Positions 1-10,155 of a stretch of DNA of 64,000 nt are shown piece by piece (within the stretch, counting starts at the first letter, position 1; the number at the start of each line of letters is the position of its first letter). The position numbers were made by a program, and so were the translations under genes. Source of the DNA: Leptobrachium leishanense (taxonomy: Eukaryota; Chordata; Amphibia; Anura; Megophryidae); assembly GCA_009667805.1 (NCBI GenBank), contig CM019070.1:53156451-53220450 (forward strand), read 5' to 3'. The notes under the pieces are model-generated. The model had not been told where the DNA came from. It searched no databases and saw nothing but the letters and a program-made list of their open reading frames with translations.

Positions 1-444
1 AAGGAAAATGGACCTCGGGAGATTGCGTTTATCACCATTATGCAAGTCACTGACTCTAGGGGTTATTCAAAGAGCCGGAACTTGCCACCAAATTGGATTC
101 CCCTAAACACCGTACAGCAGGGGAAAGTTGGCAAAATGCCCAGATTAACCTGTCAAACTGAACCAGGGACAAACAAAAACAGGCAAATCCCATAGATTTC
201 AATACAGAAAGAAAAACAAAAGTTTTTTTAAACAAAATTTTTATTCATCTGTTTATATTCATTTGCAGCAAACACTCTTAATTTTTTTAAATTTTATTAT
301 TTATTTTTTTGGGTGAACATTTTTGATTACGATTTTTTTTTAAAATGGCTTTAATTCTGTAACAGACCTTTTTATGGTTATTCACAGGACCTTATACATT
401 ATTTCCATGCATAAAAAAACCCCCAAAAAAACACACACCCTTGA

Positions 445-873
445 GGCTGGGGTCAGACGAGCGCACTTTTAACGTGCTTTCTGGCGCACATAATTACGGC
501 CGCACTAGCAGCAAATGACGGGCAATGACGGCCAATATACGAAGTACAGTCGCACGAAAGTCCGGCCGCGCAACGCAAGTGGAAAACGAACGCATTTTTT
601 CGAGAACGCTGAACCGCTAGTACGGACGTACAGAGTGCGCAGCTGCGGCATAGCAGCGTGTTTGCGTGATTAGGAGACGTCAGACGCTGCTCATGTCCGG
701 CCTATATAACGTCCAGCCACCCAAAGTTTCCTGGTTTGGATCCGTAAAAAAATCACGCACGAAAATGCGCATCGTATGACCGTTTTCGCGAATTCCGTGA
801 AAAAAATACGTCAATTCGTTCGGACGCACTTTTTTACATTCGCGTGTAAAAATGCTTTCGTCTGACCCTAGCC
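445..873. mobile_element. Family B MITE, subtype B2 (PIF/Harbinger-like)
   Basis: The ends are GGCTGGGGTCAGACGAGCG and its degenerate inverse ending CTGACCCTAGCC. The interior is CpG-rich and noncoding. It is a clear relative of the copy at 25233-25645, sharing blocks such as AGCAGCAAATGACG and GAGACGTCAGACGCTGCT. It is flanked by TGA on the left and TTA on the right, one mismatch from a 3-bp TWA duplication. The neighbouring B3 copy starts only 5 bases downstream. Confidence 0.75.
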
Positions 874-877
874 TTAA

Positions 878-1127
878 GGCTGGCGTCAGACGAGCACACT
901 ATGTGCACCCGTACGGACGTGCCTTCTGCTACATGCTGTTAAGCGTGCACGAATTACGCACTCAACAGCGTCCGTGCAGCAGCCCTCTCCGTCAAAGCGC
1001 CAGGACGCGTGTTGACGGAGTGGCAAAGCGCGATCCTCCATAGGAGGATCGAGCCTTGTAGCGCAGAGTGCACTAACTGCTCTCAGCGAGGTGGCCAGAT
1101 GGGCGTTCCACTCGTCTGATGCCAGCC
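878..1127. mobile_element. Family B MITE, subtype B3 (PIF/Harbinger-like)
   Basis: Terminal inverted repeats GGCTGGCGTCAGACGAGC and CGTCTGATGCCAGCC are flanked by TAA on both sides (875-877 and 1128-1130), the TWA duplication expected of PIF/Harbinger elements. The body matches the copies at 19328 and 59435, including the palindrome CGATCCTCCATAGGAGGATCG. It has no coding capacity. A 63-codon frame across it (852-1043) is a chance frame. Confidence 0.75.
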
Positions 1128-1244
1128 TAAAAAGTTACTTTTTTTTATCCATTCGGTGGTTGGTCGGCTTTTTCCGGCAGCGTTCGGTGGCTGGAGTTGA
1201 TCGGTGATTTGTCGGCTGTTTAACCGAACAATTCTGTGGTTTAA

Positions 1245-1723
1245 CCCTTTCGCTGCTGAGGCTTTTCCCGCCCCTGTGCTGAGGTCATTTTTTACCTGTT
1301 TTGCGCATCATGTTTAAACGTGTTTTTAAGGCTTATTTTAGTATATGACACCGACATATTATATAGCGTTCTTTCCGTCAGACTCGGTAGATTCATAATA
1401 TGTCATTATTATATGTATACGTTATGTCATGTCTGTATATTATAACAAAAAAATGCAATAAAATATGTATTTTCAATGTGTAAAGTGTTTTTTTTCCACA
1501 TTTTTAACATGCGAGCAATTGCGGTTATATTTTGTATGGGGTGCGCTTGTTAAAAAAATTAGAGATGGGGTCTCGTTACATTTTTTTTTGGGGAAAATGA
1601 CACTATTTTTAACAAACGCACCGCATACAAAAATCGTTAGTGCAGCATCATTGTTCACATTATAATTGAAATGGGAACAATATTGCTACACTAACAAACC
1701 AAAAAAAATAAAAAAAAAAGTGT

Positions 1724-1754
<31 letters not shown>

Positions 1755-2466
1755 TCTTTTTCTTTTTTTTTTTTTTTTTTACAAAATTTTTAACTTTCAT
1801 GTTTGGTATCGTTGGAACGGCCATGCTCTGGCCGATCCAACGATACCAAAATTTAACCCCTAACTGCCACGGATCGGGAGATAGGGAGTTCATTGGAACT
1901 CCCTAGCTCCACACTTGGTGGCAGTTAGGGGTTAACTGTAGGACTGGCATCATCGTGCTACGCACGATGACGCCAGTCCTCTGGGGGAGTTCCCGGAAGC
2001 TTGGCCGACATCCAAGATGTCGGCCAGCTCCCAGGAAGGATCGCGAACCGGCGCTTTTCAGCGCCGATTCGCGATCCAGCTCCCCAGGGGTTAATGCCAG
2101 GCATCATTTGGAAGGGCAGGCTGTGCCCTTCCAAATGATGCCTGGGTTAAGCCCCTGTGCGCCGCCGATCGGGAGGGAGAGAGGTCCGAAGGACCTCCCC
2201 CCCCTCCTTTCAGGCGCCTCCTCCGCACATGCGGGGGGGGCGCCTGAATTAGGTGTCATCGCGCCCCCGCGATGACACCTAATGTTGGCGGCTGCTGGTC
2301 CGGATGCCGGGCTGACATCCAGGATGTCAGCCCGCACCGGAGGGGCCAGCGATCGGCCGGAACCCGGCCGAACGCTGACCCCGATGCGAGGACGCGCTCA
2401 GCGCGTCCTCCGCATACCAGCGGGAATGCTGAGGACGCGCTCAGCGCGTCCTTAGCATTCAAGTGG
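1245..2466. mobile_element. piggyBac-like MITE built around a chain of hairpins
   Basis: TTAA occurs immediately outside both ends (1241-1244 and 2467-2470). The termini CCCTTTCGCTGC and, inverted, CCACTTGAATGC are imperfect inverted repeats. TTAA duplication and a CCYTT-type end are piggyBac hallmarks. There is no transposase frame. The left half is AT-rich with long T runs (1735-1780). The right half is a succession of stem-loops described separately. It is inserted inside the family A element. Superfamily assignment is inference from the TTAA and end sequence. Confidence 0.7.
1802..2460. repeat. Chain of at least eleven consecutive stem-loops
   Basis: Perfect or near-perfect stems follow one another with little spacer. 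They are: 1802-1816/1836-1850; 1853-1870/1918-1935 enclosing 1877-1890/1897-1910; 1941-1958/1962-1979; 2002-2012/2016-2026; 2038-2047/2068-2077; 2097-2118/2124-2145 (22 bp perfect); 2181-2187/2191-2197; 2211-2218/2239-2246; 2248-2263/2268-2283 (16 bp perfect); 2309-2320/2322-2333; 2342-2351/2373-2382 enclosing 2353-2360/2364-2371; 2388-2398/2400-2410; and 2424-2441/2443-2460. The stems differ in sequence, so this is not a simple tandem repeat. It fills the right half of the TTAA-flanked element. Confidence 0.9.
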
Positions 2467-2605
2467 TTAAACAGATGTGGTCGGCAGGTCGATTCAGCGC
2501 ACGTCGGGGACTCCATAGTGAATGCTGAATTCATTGCAGGCTCGGTGAATTGAGGTTGCCAAAAGGAGAGAGCACTGAGATTTTGGTGCTCTCTGAATAA
2601 CCCCT

Positions 2606-3002
2606 TTTGTTTTTCCCTTTTCTTCCCGTGCTTTCTTCTACCTGTCCTTTCTTGAAAACCTTCATTAATGCATCATATCCTTAGGTTCTTTACACTCAGC
2701 ATGTTTTTTGTGTGTGCGCGCGCAACCCTTTACTTTCAAATTTGCTGCATACATTAAAATAAATATGGGGGGGGGAAACATAAAAATCACAGCATTTAAA
2801 CCAGTATTATTCACTAACCTTGCACAATTTGTGTATTCACAAAGCTGTCAATTTGCCAAATACAGGCGAACTGACAGCAAACTACGGTGTGGCACCGAAA
2901 TTGTCCCATTGAAGACTGTTGTATCTTCTATTCACAGAATGCCGAATTGCACCAGAAATGTGGCGAAATTGCCCTGATTTTTGGTTTTTCATTTCAACAG
3001 GT
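2606..3002. other. No gene seen; degenerate family A-like sequence
   Basis: From about 2820 the sequence resembles family A interiors ('gtattcacaaagctgtcaat', then 'gaattgcacc' type phrases). It probably forms the left part of an older family A copy continuing after 3424 and ending near 5190 with 'gtgaatagac'. No coding signal was recognised. Confidence 0.4.
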
Positions 3003-3005
3003 TTA

Positions 3006-3424
3006 GGCTAGGGTCAGACGAACGTGATTTCTACGGACTGTGCGTCCGTGCAGTACGGAAGTGGCCACACAGTTTTTTCACTGACGTTATTTTTGATGGA
3101 TGTAGCAGGGAAAATAAATTAAAATGCAAAACTATTTTGTCTGTCAAAAATGCTGGACGTATAAATTTAGTCCGTCCGACCACGTTCCATCACTCACACA
3201 CAAAGCTATGCGGACGTTGCGGACGCAGCGCACTTTGTTTGGCCGTTCTAGGGGCTGTACGTTCTTGCCTAACTTGCGTCAGTTTGCCGTGTCCGTTGTG
3301 CGTCCGCAGTTTAGTGCGGACGTACTTAGTGTGTGGGACTCCATTGGCCTTTATGTCATGCTATCACGGATGTACATTTGTGCACCATCACGTACGTGAA
3401 TGCTGCGCTCGTCTGACAGGAGCC
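3006..3424. mobile_element. Family B MITE, subtype B1 (PIF/Harbinger-like)
   Basis: TTA is duplicated on both sides (3003-3005 and 3425-3427). The ends are GGCTAGGGTCAGACGAACG and CTCGTCTGACAGGAGCC. The interior is near-identical in layout to the pair at 13262-14116, with shared blocks such as AAATGCTGGACGTATAAAT and CACACACAAAGCTATGC. The frames of 91-184 codons that cross it are not conserved as proteins between copies and are taken as chance. Confidence 0.8.
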
Positions 3425-3925
3425 TTAAAACATGGAATATTTTATTTTTTAAAATTATTAATAAAAAAAAATATATATTTTTTGCAAAAACTATTTTGTA
3501 AAAGATATTTTGTATTTAAAGACGTTTATTTTTAAAAAAAAAGACTTCTGTTGTAACAGACGTTTTTTTATATTGATAAATTTTTATTGATTTAAACTCC
3601 AATTAGAAGAAGACTTTCAGTGGAATTCAATGCCAATTTGGTGGTTATCAGCGCAATTTTGCCAACATCTGATAACTGCTACGCTGTCTCCATCTTTGGC
3701 AAAATACAGTGACTGGTCGCTAAACAGTGGCGTAGCGTGGGGGGGCAGGGGGGGCCGTGGCCCCGGGCGCAGTTTTGTTAGGGGCGCATAATTACTTTTG
3801 AAATTATGCGCCCCTAAAACTTGTGGCCCGACTGACCCGCCGGGCCCTCGGGCGCCGCCCAAGGGCCCGCGGGTTGAGGGGACCCAGATGCCAGGCAGCG
3901 GGAGTGCCTGCCCGGTCCTAAAACA

Positions 3926-4085
3926 GTGAGTCCGTCCTGTTGAAGGGGAGGCGGCTGCGTGCAGGCGCAGGTCACGTGGTCCGTCTAATCAGGTGGTACT
4001 GAGTCTCTGTACCACCTGACTGGCCGGACCGTGTGACCTGCGCACGCACGCAGCCGCCTCCCCTTCAACAGGACGGACTCGCACG
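3926..4085. repeat. GC-rich inverted repeat (about 75-bp arms)
   Basis: The left arm 3926-3999 and right arm 4009-4085 are near-perfect complements around a 9-base loop. The shared core includes GTCCGTCCTGTTGAAGGGGA and its inverse. It lies between the left hAT end and the minisatellite. Transcribed, it would form a strong hairpin. Confidence 0.88.
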
Positions 4086-4125
4086 CTGTTCAGGACCGGG
4101 GCAGGCAGGCACTCCCGCTGCCCGG

Positions 4126-5003
4126 GAGCTGGGGCAATATCCAGGTGAGAGCTGGGGCAATATCCATGTGTGAGCTGGGGCAATATCCATGTGTGAGCTG
4201 GGGCAATATCCATGTGTGAGCTGGGGCAATATCCATGTGTGAGCTGGGGCAATATCCATGTGTGAGCTGGGGCAATATCCATGTGTGAGCTGGGGCAATA
4301 TCCATGTGTGAGCTGGGGCAATATCCATGTGTGAGCTGGGGCAAAATCCATGTGTGAGCTGGGGCAAATCCATGTGTGAGCTGGGGGCAAATCCATGTGT
4401 GAGCTGGGGGCAAATCCATGTGTGAGCTGGGGGCAAATCCATGTGTGAGCTGGGGGCAAATCCATGTGTGAGCTGGGGCAAATCCATGTGTGAGCTGGGG
4501 CAAATCCATGTGTGAGCTGGGGCAAATCCATGTGTGAGCTGGGGCAAATCCATGTGTGAGCTGGGGCAAATCCATGTGTGAGCTGGGGCAAATCCATGTG
4601 TGAGCTGGGGCAAATCCATGTGTGAGCTGGGGCAAATCCATGTGTGAGCTGGGGCAAATCCATGTGTGAGCTGGGGCAAATCCATGTGTGAGCTGGGGCA
4701 AATCCATGTGTGAGCTGGGGCAAATCCATGTGTGAGCAGGGGCAAATCCATGTGTGAGCAGGGGCAATATCCATGTGTGAGCAGGGGCAATATCCATGTG
4801 TGAGCAGGGGCAATATCCATGTGTGAGCAGGGGCAATATCCATGTGTGAGCAGGGGCAAAATCCATGTGTGAGCTGGGGCAAATCCATGTGTGAGCTGGC
4901 GCAATATTCATGTGTGAGCTGGCGCAATATTCATGTGTGAGCTGGCGCAATATTCATGTGTGAGCTGGCTGGGGCAAAGCCATGTGTGAGCTGGGGCAAT
5001 ATC
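4126..5003. repeat. Minisatellite, 22-23 bp unit, about 38 copies
   Basis: The unit is GAGCTGGGGCAATATCCATG followed by TGT (23 bp), with a 22-bp variant lacking TA and runs of GGGGG or GAGCAGG variants clustered in blocks. Neither unit length is a multiple of 3 and the unit has no stop on the minus strand. This gives three long overlapping antisense frames (279-312 codons) of AHTWI/LTHGF-like repeats, which are artefacts of the repeat. Variant blocks suggest local expansion. Confidence 0.95.
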
Positions 5004-5091
5004 GATAACGTGTCCACAGGTTGGGGGGGGGGCGCACAATTCTTGGCTGGCCCCAGGCGCTGACAACCCACGCTACGCCACTGTCGCTAAA

Positions 5092-5630
5092 TAAACAAAT
5101 TCACTGTATTTTCAGTGAAACGGAATCGCTGAAAAACAAAGCCGTGAAATTGCATGCAATTTTCTTGCTTTGTGAATAGACACTCTGGTCATATAAACTG
5201 GGTGTTTTCTAGAACCACTGGTTAAATTATAGTTTTGAGAAGCACCGGTGTTTTTCAGCACTGCAATACCGCCAATTTTAGCACCGACAGCAATTAGTGT
5301 TTTATGAAGAATAAAAAAAAGAGACCTCTGTGGCCACGCCTTTCTGCAAAATTTATTGTGGGAGTGGCATCACATAACTTGGTTGGATGTATAATGGGTG
5401 CGGCCTGCATTAGATTGTACCAAAATGTGATAGCAAACAAGCATTGGCACTGCCCTGCCAAGAAAGGTGGCAACCATATGACAAATACCAGCACTTAGTG
5501 GATAACTCCCTTTAACAAAAACAATGGTGATCTAGTCAAAAGACATGATCATATGTTACATACTCCTGTCACACAATCAGTTAACCCCATATTACCAGCT
5601 CCTACAGCAACATAACCCAATGACCTTATC
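5092..5630. other. No gene recognised
   Basis: The first 100 bases are the tail of the older family A-like copy, ending near 5190 with 'gtgaatagac'. The remainder has no recognisable coding frame, tandem repeat or element end. Frames of 64-66 codons overlap on both strands and are taken as chance. Confidence 0.5.
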
Positions 5631-6448
5631 AGGGTTATTCAAAGAGATTCGAAAAGTCACCGCACGTTCGGTGACTTTTCGTTCTCTTCAAGTCGGTGCA
5701 TTTCGGCCATCCTGCGGTGTATTCAGCAAGCACCACAGGACTGTCGAAGTGCAGGGAAAAGCTGCCGAAAACCCGTCGAAAATCCGCTAAAACATCTGGA
5801 TTAACCCATCGAAGACGCCGGAAAAACCCGAGCAGGAGCCGATCACACACAGCGAAGCCTCCGGAAAAAGCCGACACCGCAGAAGAGTGAAGTGAATAAA
5901 TTAGGAAAACAGTTTGCTTGAACGATTGAAAAGTGAAACACTGTTTGCAAACAAACTACTGAGCGAAAATGTCTGAAATGTACATATGAGGTCCAGGGAA
6001 TGATAATAAAAAAGGGCTGTTACAGAAAAAATAAGTTAGAAAAAAACAAAGGTAAAAAAAACAAAACAAAAAAAACAACAAATGAAGAGACTCTTTACTG
6101 CAGAATATTATAATGAACGGTTTATTAGATATTTAATTAAAACGGGAATATTTTTAACATTGAAGCCTATGGGATTCTCCTGAATAAACTTGTCGAATTA
6201 AACCACCGAATGGCAGGGCATTTCGGGAACCTTTCACTGCTGGTTTGTGTTCTCTGAATAGACGAAGCATTGCTTCTCTATTGGGATTTCACCGCCCTCG
6301 AACAGGCACCGTATGTGCAGGCAATTTGCCAGGATTTGGCAAATTGCCTGCTCTCTGGATTGCCGAATGGCCAGGAAAAGTAACCGAACGCTGATTTTCA
6401 CTGTTCGGTTACCTTTCTCCAGCCATTCGGAGCTCTTTGAATTACCCT
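5631..6448. mobile_element. Family A MITE, long copy
   Basis: It starts AGGGTTATTCAAAGAG and ends CTCTTTGAATTACCCT. The subterminal blocks are also inverted (TTCGGTGACTTTTCG on the left, GTTACCTTTCTCC on the right). It has an AT-rich middle and is noncoding. Frames of 64-81 codons in the left half have no recognisable domain. Confidence 0.7.
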
Positions 6449-6718
6449 GTATGAGATTAACCCACTTAATTGGGATTTAAATAGGTCCGAGGAGCGAGGG
6501 TGGCGAGTCCTTCATTATAATATACTGAGCAAAAGGGGCTGAACTCAAGCTGAACATGCACACTCCCCTGTTTGGTCAGATGTGGTGGCGGAAATATTTC
6601 ATGTATGACCACATCATATAAACAAATATTGTTTTATCCAATTCAAACATTTTAAAAAAAAAATCTTTGGAGGAATTAAAGCTGATCTGGAGAGTGTTGC
6701 CTTTGACATGTTCTAGGT

Positions 6719-6908
6719 CAGGGTTTCCCAAACCTGTCCTCAGGACCCTCTGCCTCGCCAGGTTTGCCAGATATGTGAAGCACAGCACAGGGGATATAAT
6801 TTGCTGCTCAGTGATTGCAGGATTCAGTCTGCTTTTCCCCAAGGTGATCTGTAAAATCTGGCCTGGTTGAGGCCTTGAGGGTCCCGAGGAGAGGTTTGGG
6901 AAACACTG
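6719..6908. mobile_element. hAT MITE, family C (CAGTGTTTCCCAAACC ends)
   Basis: The inverted ends CAGGGTTTCCCAAACC and GGTTTGGGAAACACTG are flanked by TTCTAGGT and TTCTATGT (6711-6718, 6909-6916), an 8-bp hAT duplication with one mismatch. A near-identical copy lies at 59127-59308 and a partial one at 11186. It is 190 bp and noncoding. Confidence 0.9.
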
Positions 6909-7910
6909 TTCTATGTAGTATATAGGTAACTCCTACACATGCTCCAGCCAATGTTTTTACTACCCCAGCCAAAATGACATACGTCAAAAACTTACATGCC
7001 ACCACTGACCCCGTAGACTGCGCCCAAACCTATGGAGACTAGAGGTGCGTTTAGTTAGGCAGTAACTGCTGAGCCGCTGCCTTGAATTGCAGCTGGTTGC
7101 TGTAGCAACCACACTAAACACTGTGCAGCAACTTAGGCTAAGCTGTATTAACTTCCTGATTCTGCTGGTCAGGAACCAATCAGCTTCCAGTTTAGTGCCA
7201 CAGCCAGGGCCGTATTAACAAATGGAGCTGATGCATTAGACCCATGGCCTTCTACTGTATAGTTCGTGCAATACAGTGAATGGGTGCCCCCAAACTGGTA
7301 ACCTGCCTCAGGCCCTGTGGTACCTTAAGGTATTCTGGTGTGTGTACCTACCTTTACATCTATCCTTCTGTATATCTGATATAGATGCATCTCCAGCACT
7401 CCAAGGACTTTTAATAAAAATGTATTATTTTTATTCATCAAATTGAAAAAGATCTGATCGATGTTTCAGCTCCCCTATGGAGCTTTCATCAAGATACATT
7501 CATCAGATTCACCAAGCTTTCATCTCTGGCTACAACCAGAGAAGATGCCGCATTGCTTTTGCAGGACAATACACATATTGCATGCAGCAATATCACATTA
7601 TTACGTAGGGGGATTTCCCCCATGCCTCTCCACCCAGACCACGTAAAGCGCAAGGATGCAACGATTCTATAACGCACACCAATAAAGAGCCGTACTTGCC
7701 ACTGAACGGAGAATTTCAACATATGGTGCAATGTCGAGGGAACTCTGCTATTCAGAAAGCTGTCAATTCTGCAAATATTGGCAAAATGCCAGCAAAATAC
7801 AGTGCACACTGCATTAGACACCAACAGCTATGGGGAAAAAATAAAATATATATATATTTTACAGCAATTCAGCAGCTGTTGCTTTATCTAACAGGCCTCA
7901 CCAGTGAGCC
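6909..7910. other. No gene recognised; repeat-like fragments
   Basis: About 7395-7500 contains a phrase of the type 'cgatgtttcagctcc...ggagctttcatcaag', a short self-complementary motif seen in other forms at 17740 and 62840. Around 7205 there is CAGGGCCGTATTAA, which could be a hAT-type end, but no partner or duplication was found. A 111-codon minus frame at 7489-7824 has no recognisable domain. Confidence 0.4.
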
Positions 7911-8170
7911 TAGAGTTGCCAGATCGGCCATGTTTTCCTGGACACATATCCATTTCAGAGTGTGAATGCCTAGAAACGTGTCGGGCTGCATAGTGTAGAA
8001 TTCATATACTGCAGGTAGGAAATCAAGGCATATCACCTGGGATTCCTTTTTGATTTCTTACGTGCAGCATATGGATTATACATGCTGTGGCGTGGCATTT
8101 TTAATGCACTGCCCATCAGCATGAATAAATTATATGTGTCCAGGAAAACATGGCCGACCTGGCAACCCTA
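7911..8170. mobile_element. hAT-like MITE, family E (TAGGGTTGCCAGATC ends)
   Basis: The ends TAGAGTTGCCAGATCGGCC and the inverse GGCCGACCTGGCAACCCTA extend inward as a ~34-bp inverted repeat containing ATGTTTTCCTGGACACATAT. The flanks are AGTGAGCC and AGTCAGCC (8-bp duplication, one mismatch). Three copies occur within 3 kb. Noncoding. Confidence 0.85.
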
Positions 8171-8233
8171 AGTCAGCCCCAGTCAACATTATCTTTGGTG
8201 AATTAACATATTTTTACACAGTCTGAACACTTA

Positions 8234-8931
8234 AGGGGTTATTCAGATAAGTACCCAAATGTCAGTGCTTTCTAGTTTCCTCACATTTCAGTGATTATTT
8301 TATTATATAGCGCCAGCATATTCCGCAGTGCTGTACAATGATTCCATTTCACCGACCCTGTGCTGAATTCACTGTTGACTGCAGGGTCCCTGAAGTGCGC
8401 CGAAGATAGAGTCGTTGAAGATCAACGAACTGTGCAAGAAAAAAAAAAAAAGAAAAAGAAAATGAACTCTACTATTCTTCTAATAGGCGTTAAAACCAAT
8501 AAGTGCATAAAAACGTGTTTAAATAATAAAGCCCTTTAAAAAAAATTGTTGCAGAAAAAAAAAAAGTTTTAAAAATAAAAAGGCTTTTTGCTGAAAATGA
8601 CTGGAATAAAATGATTGAATAAAAGAAACATGAGAATATGTTTTACATTAAATCCTATGGGATTCGTCTATTTAAACCTATCGAACGGAATCACTAAGAA
8701 AAAAAAAAAATCAGGGCGTGTCACTGACACTTTGGCATTCTCTGAATAGATTAACCAGTACTGCTCTATGGGACAATTTTGCTGCTGATCACCGAATTGT
8801 GGCGATCTGCACCGTATTTGGCGAATTGACAGTTTAGTGAATAAATCAACTGCCACGAAATTGCACGGTACGATGAAATTCACCGTTTGGTGCAATTCAG
8901 GGGCACGTTTGTCCTTTACTGAATAACCCCT
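8234..8931. mobile_element. Family A MITE with intact TTA duplication
   Basis: AGGGGTTATTCA and TGAATAACCCCT are flanked by TTA on both sides (8231-8233, 8932-8934). This copy is the best evidence that family A makes a 3-bp TTA duplication. An L2 tail fragment lies inside it. Noncoding. Confidence 0.82.
8283..8346 (-). mobile_element. L2-type LINE 3' tail fragment
   Basis: The plus strand reads TATAGCGCCAGCATATTCCG, then CAGTGCTGTACAATG. This is the reverse complement of the 3' end seen at 14500-14560 and 32200-32240. Only the terminal ~60 bases are present. Confidence 0.7.
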
Positions 8932-8951
8932 TTATTTTTTCCAATCTCTAC

Positions 8952-9191
8952 TAGGGTTGCCAGATCAGACATGTTTTCCTGGACACCCATTTCATGCAGA
9001 GGGGAGCACAGGGAAAAGTGTTGCCCTGTAACATGTATAATTCATATGTAGCAGGGAGTAAATAAAAAGGCCGGTCAGGTCACCTGGGATTCCTTTTTGA
9101 TTTCTTACGGCAGTGTTGCATTTTTCATGCACTGCCCATCGGTACGAATAAACTCTATGTCCAGGAAAACATGGCTGATCTGGCAATGCCA
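8952..9191. mobile_element. hAT-like MITE, family E
   Basis: TAGGGTTGCCAGATC and the inverse GATCTGGCAATGCCA lie at the ends, flanked by ATCTCTAC and AACTCTAC (7 of 8 match). The interior contains the family block CACCTGGGATTCC, TTTTGATTTCTTAC. 240 bp, noncoding. Confidence 0.85.
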
Positions 9192-10147
9192 AACTCTACA
9201 ATTATGCAATATTTTATTTTTTTCATTATAGCTACAGCTTTCATTCGGTCAATTATATTGGTGGTGGGGGGGGGGTTAATAAAAAAAGGGGGAAACCCAC
9301 AAACCTACATCATTACATTACCAAGTTTCTGCATTAACAGACCTCAGCTTAACCATTTTAGATCAATTTTATTCTTCAATACATTCGTGTTTTACTCGAA
9401 CAAACGCAAGAGACTCAATTGCATGAAACGAGAGAGAAAAACCAAAAGCAAGCTAGGCTATGCAATTCAACTTTGTGTTTAGCATTGATTCGCTCACTCT
9501 GAGACACAATGATCAGGGAGTCAGTCACGCATATGGAAATGATAGTTATTTGCAAACTTTACCTAGATCAACTCATATTAAAACGTGCATTTTCCTAATT
9601 TACATCCATTATTTCCTACCTTTTTATATCTATTTATTCTTGTTTTGGTTTGCCAGGTTATTCATGTGTTCTTGGGCCAGATGTCACTTAGACATGTAAT
9701 GGGAGGCTTACAAACAGCCACCTTGCAGTATGTAGAATGCTGAAGGATGAATGAGGGAAGTCAATTAACTAATTAAGGCAATGTGATTGGCACCTTGCAG
9801 CATGTGAATTCTGCATACTGTCGAGAAGTTCTTTCAAGTGGACCCATGGGCATGTATAGCTTGTGTCCTGATCTGCTAACCTTAGGCAAAACAGGTGCTG
9901 GAATAAAATGAATTAAAAAATTCACAATCTCAGCCTATAAAGGGCCAAATCCCTGCACTACAGATTTAAAATACTGAGGTTGTAACACTTTAGAAAGAAG
10001 ACTCTTGTATGCTTGGCTTGGCAGACGCATAATGAAAGGGGTCTGTGTTATGGGAAGAATACCTGCACAATCACTGTTGCCAGATGGGGAAGGGTTGTAA
10101 TGAACACCTACTACTAGCCTTTCATGCAAAGGAAGCACACAGGGAAG
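9192..10147. other. No gene or element recognised
   Basis: AT-rich sequence. The longest plus frame is 103 codons (9171-9482, partly inside the MITE), basic and without a recognisable domain. A pair of similar phrases, 'caccttgcag.atgt.gaat', occurs at about 9718 and 9790, possibly an old duplication. Confidence 0.4.
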
Positions 10148-10155
10148 GTACTCCC

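Larger units (their letters stand above)
58..2605. mobile_element. Family A MITE (AGGGGTTATTCA ends), swollen by nested insertions
   Basis: The left end reads AGGGGTTATTCA and the right end TGAATAACCCCT, an inverted pair that recurs many times in this window (5631, 8234, 16475, 36803). The span holds two family B MITEs and a 1.2-kb piggyBac-like element, so the original element was only some 600 bases. It has no coding capacity. Better copies are flanked by TTA, which suggests a PIF/Harbinger-like transposase, but no flanking duplication is clear for this copy. Pairing these two ends with each other is inference. Confidence 0.6.
3725..5083. mobile_element. Non-autonomous hAT element with internal minisatellite
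   Basis: The ends are CAGTGGCGTAGCGTGGG and the inverse CCCACGCTACGCCACTG. A perfect 8-bp target duplication TCGCTAAA lies directly outside (3717-3724 and 5084-5091), diagnostic of hAT transposition. There is no transposase. The interior holds a GC-rich inverted repeat and a ~38-copy minisatellite that makes up most of its length. It inserted into older family A-like sequence whose two halves resume on either side. Confidence 0.92.

Noticed and set aside
1666..1863. 65-codon frame rich in Phe and Lys
   Set aside because: It translates poly(T) and poly(A) low-complexity sequence.
3989..4950. Three long antisense frames (279-312 codons) of a repetitive His/Pro/Ser protein
   Set aside because: They are the three readings of a 22-23 bp minisatellite with no stop in the unit. 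All frames being open together is the signature of a repeat, not of a gene.
4126..5003. CRISPR-like regular array
   Set aside because: There are no unique spacers. The units are contiguous tandem copies in a vertebrate-type hAT element.
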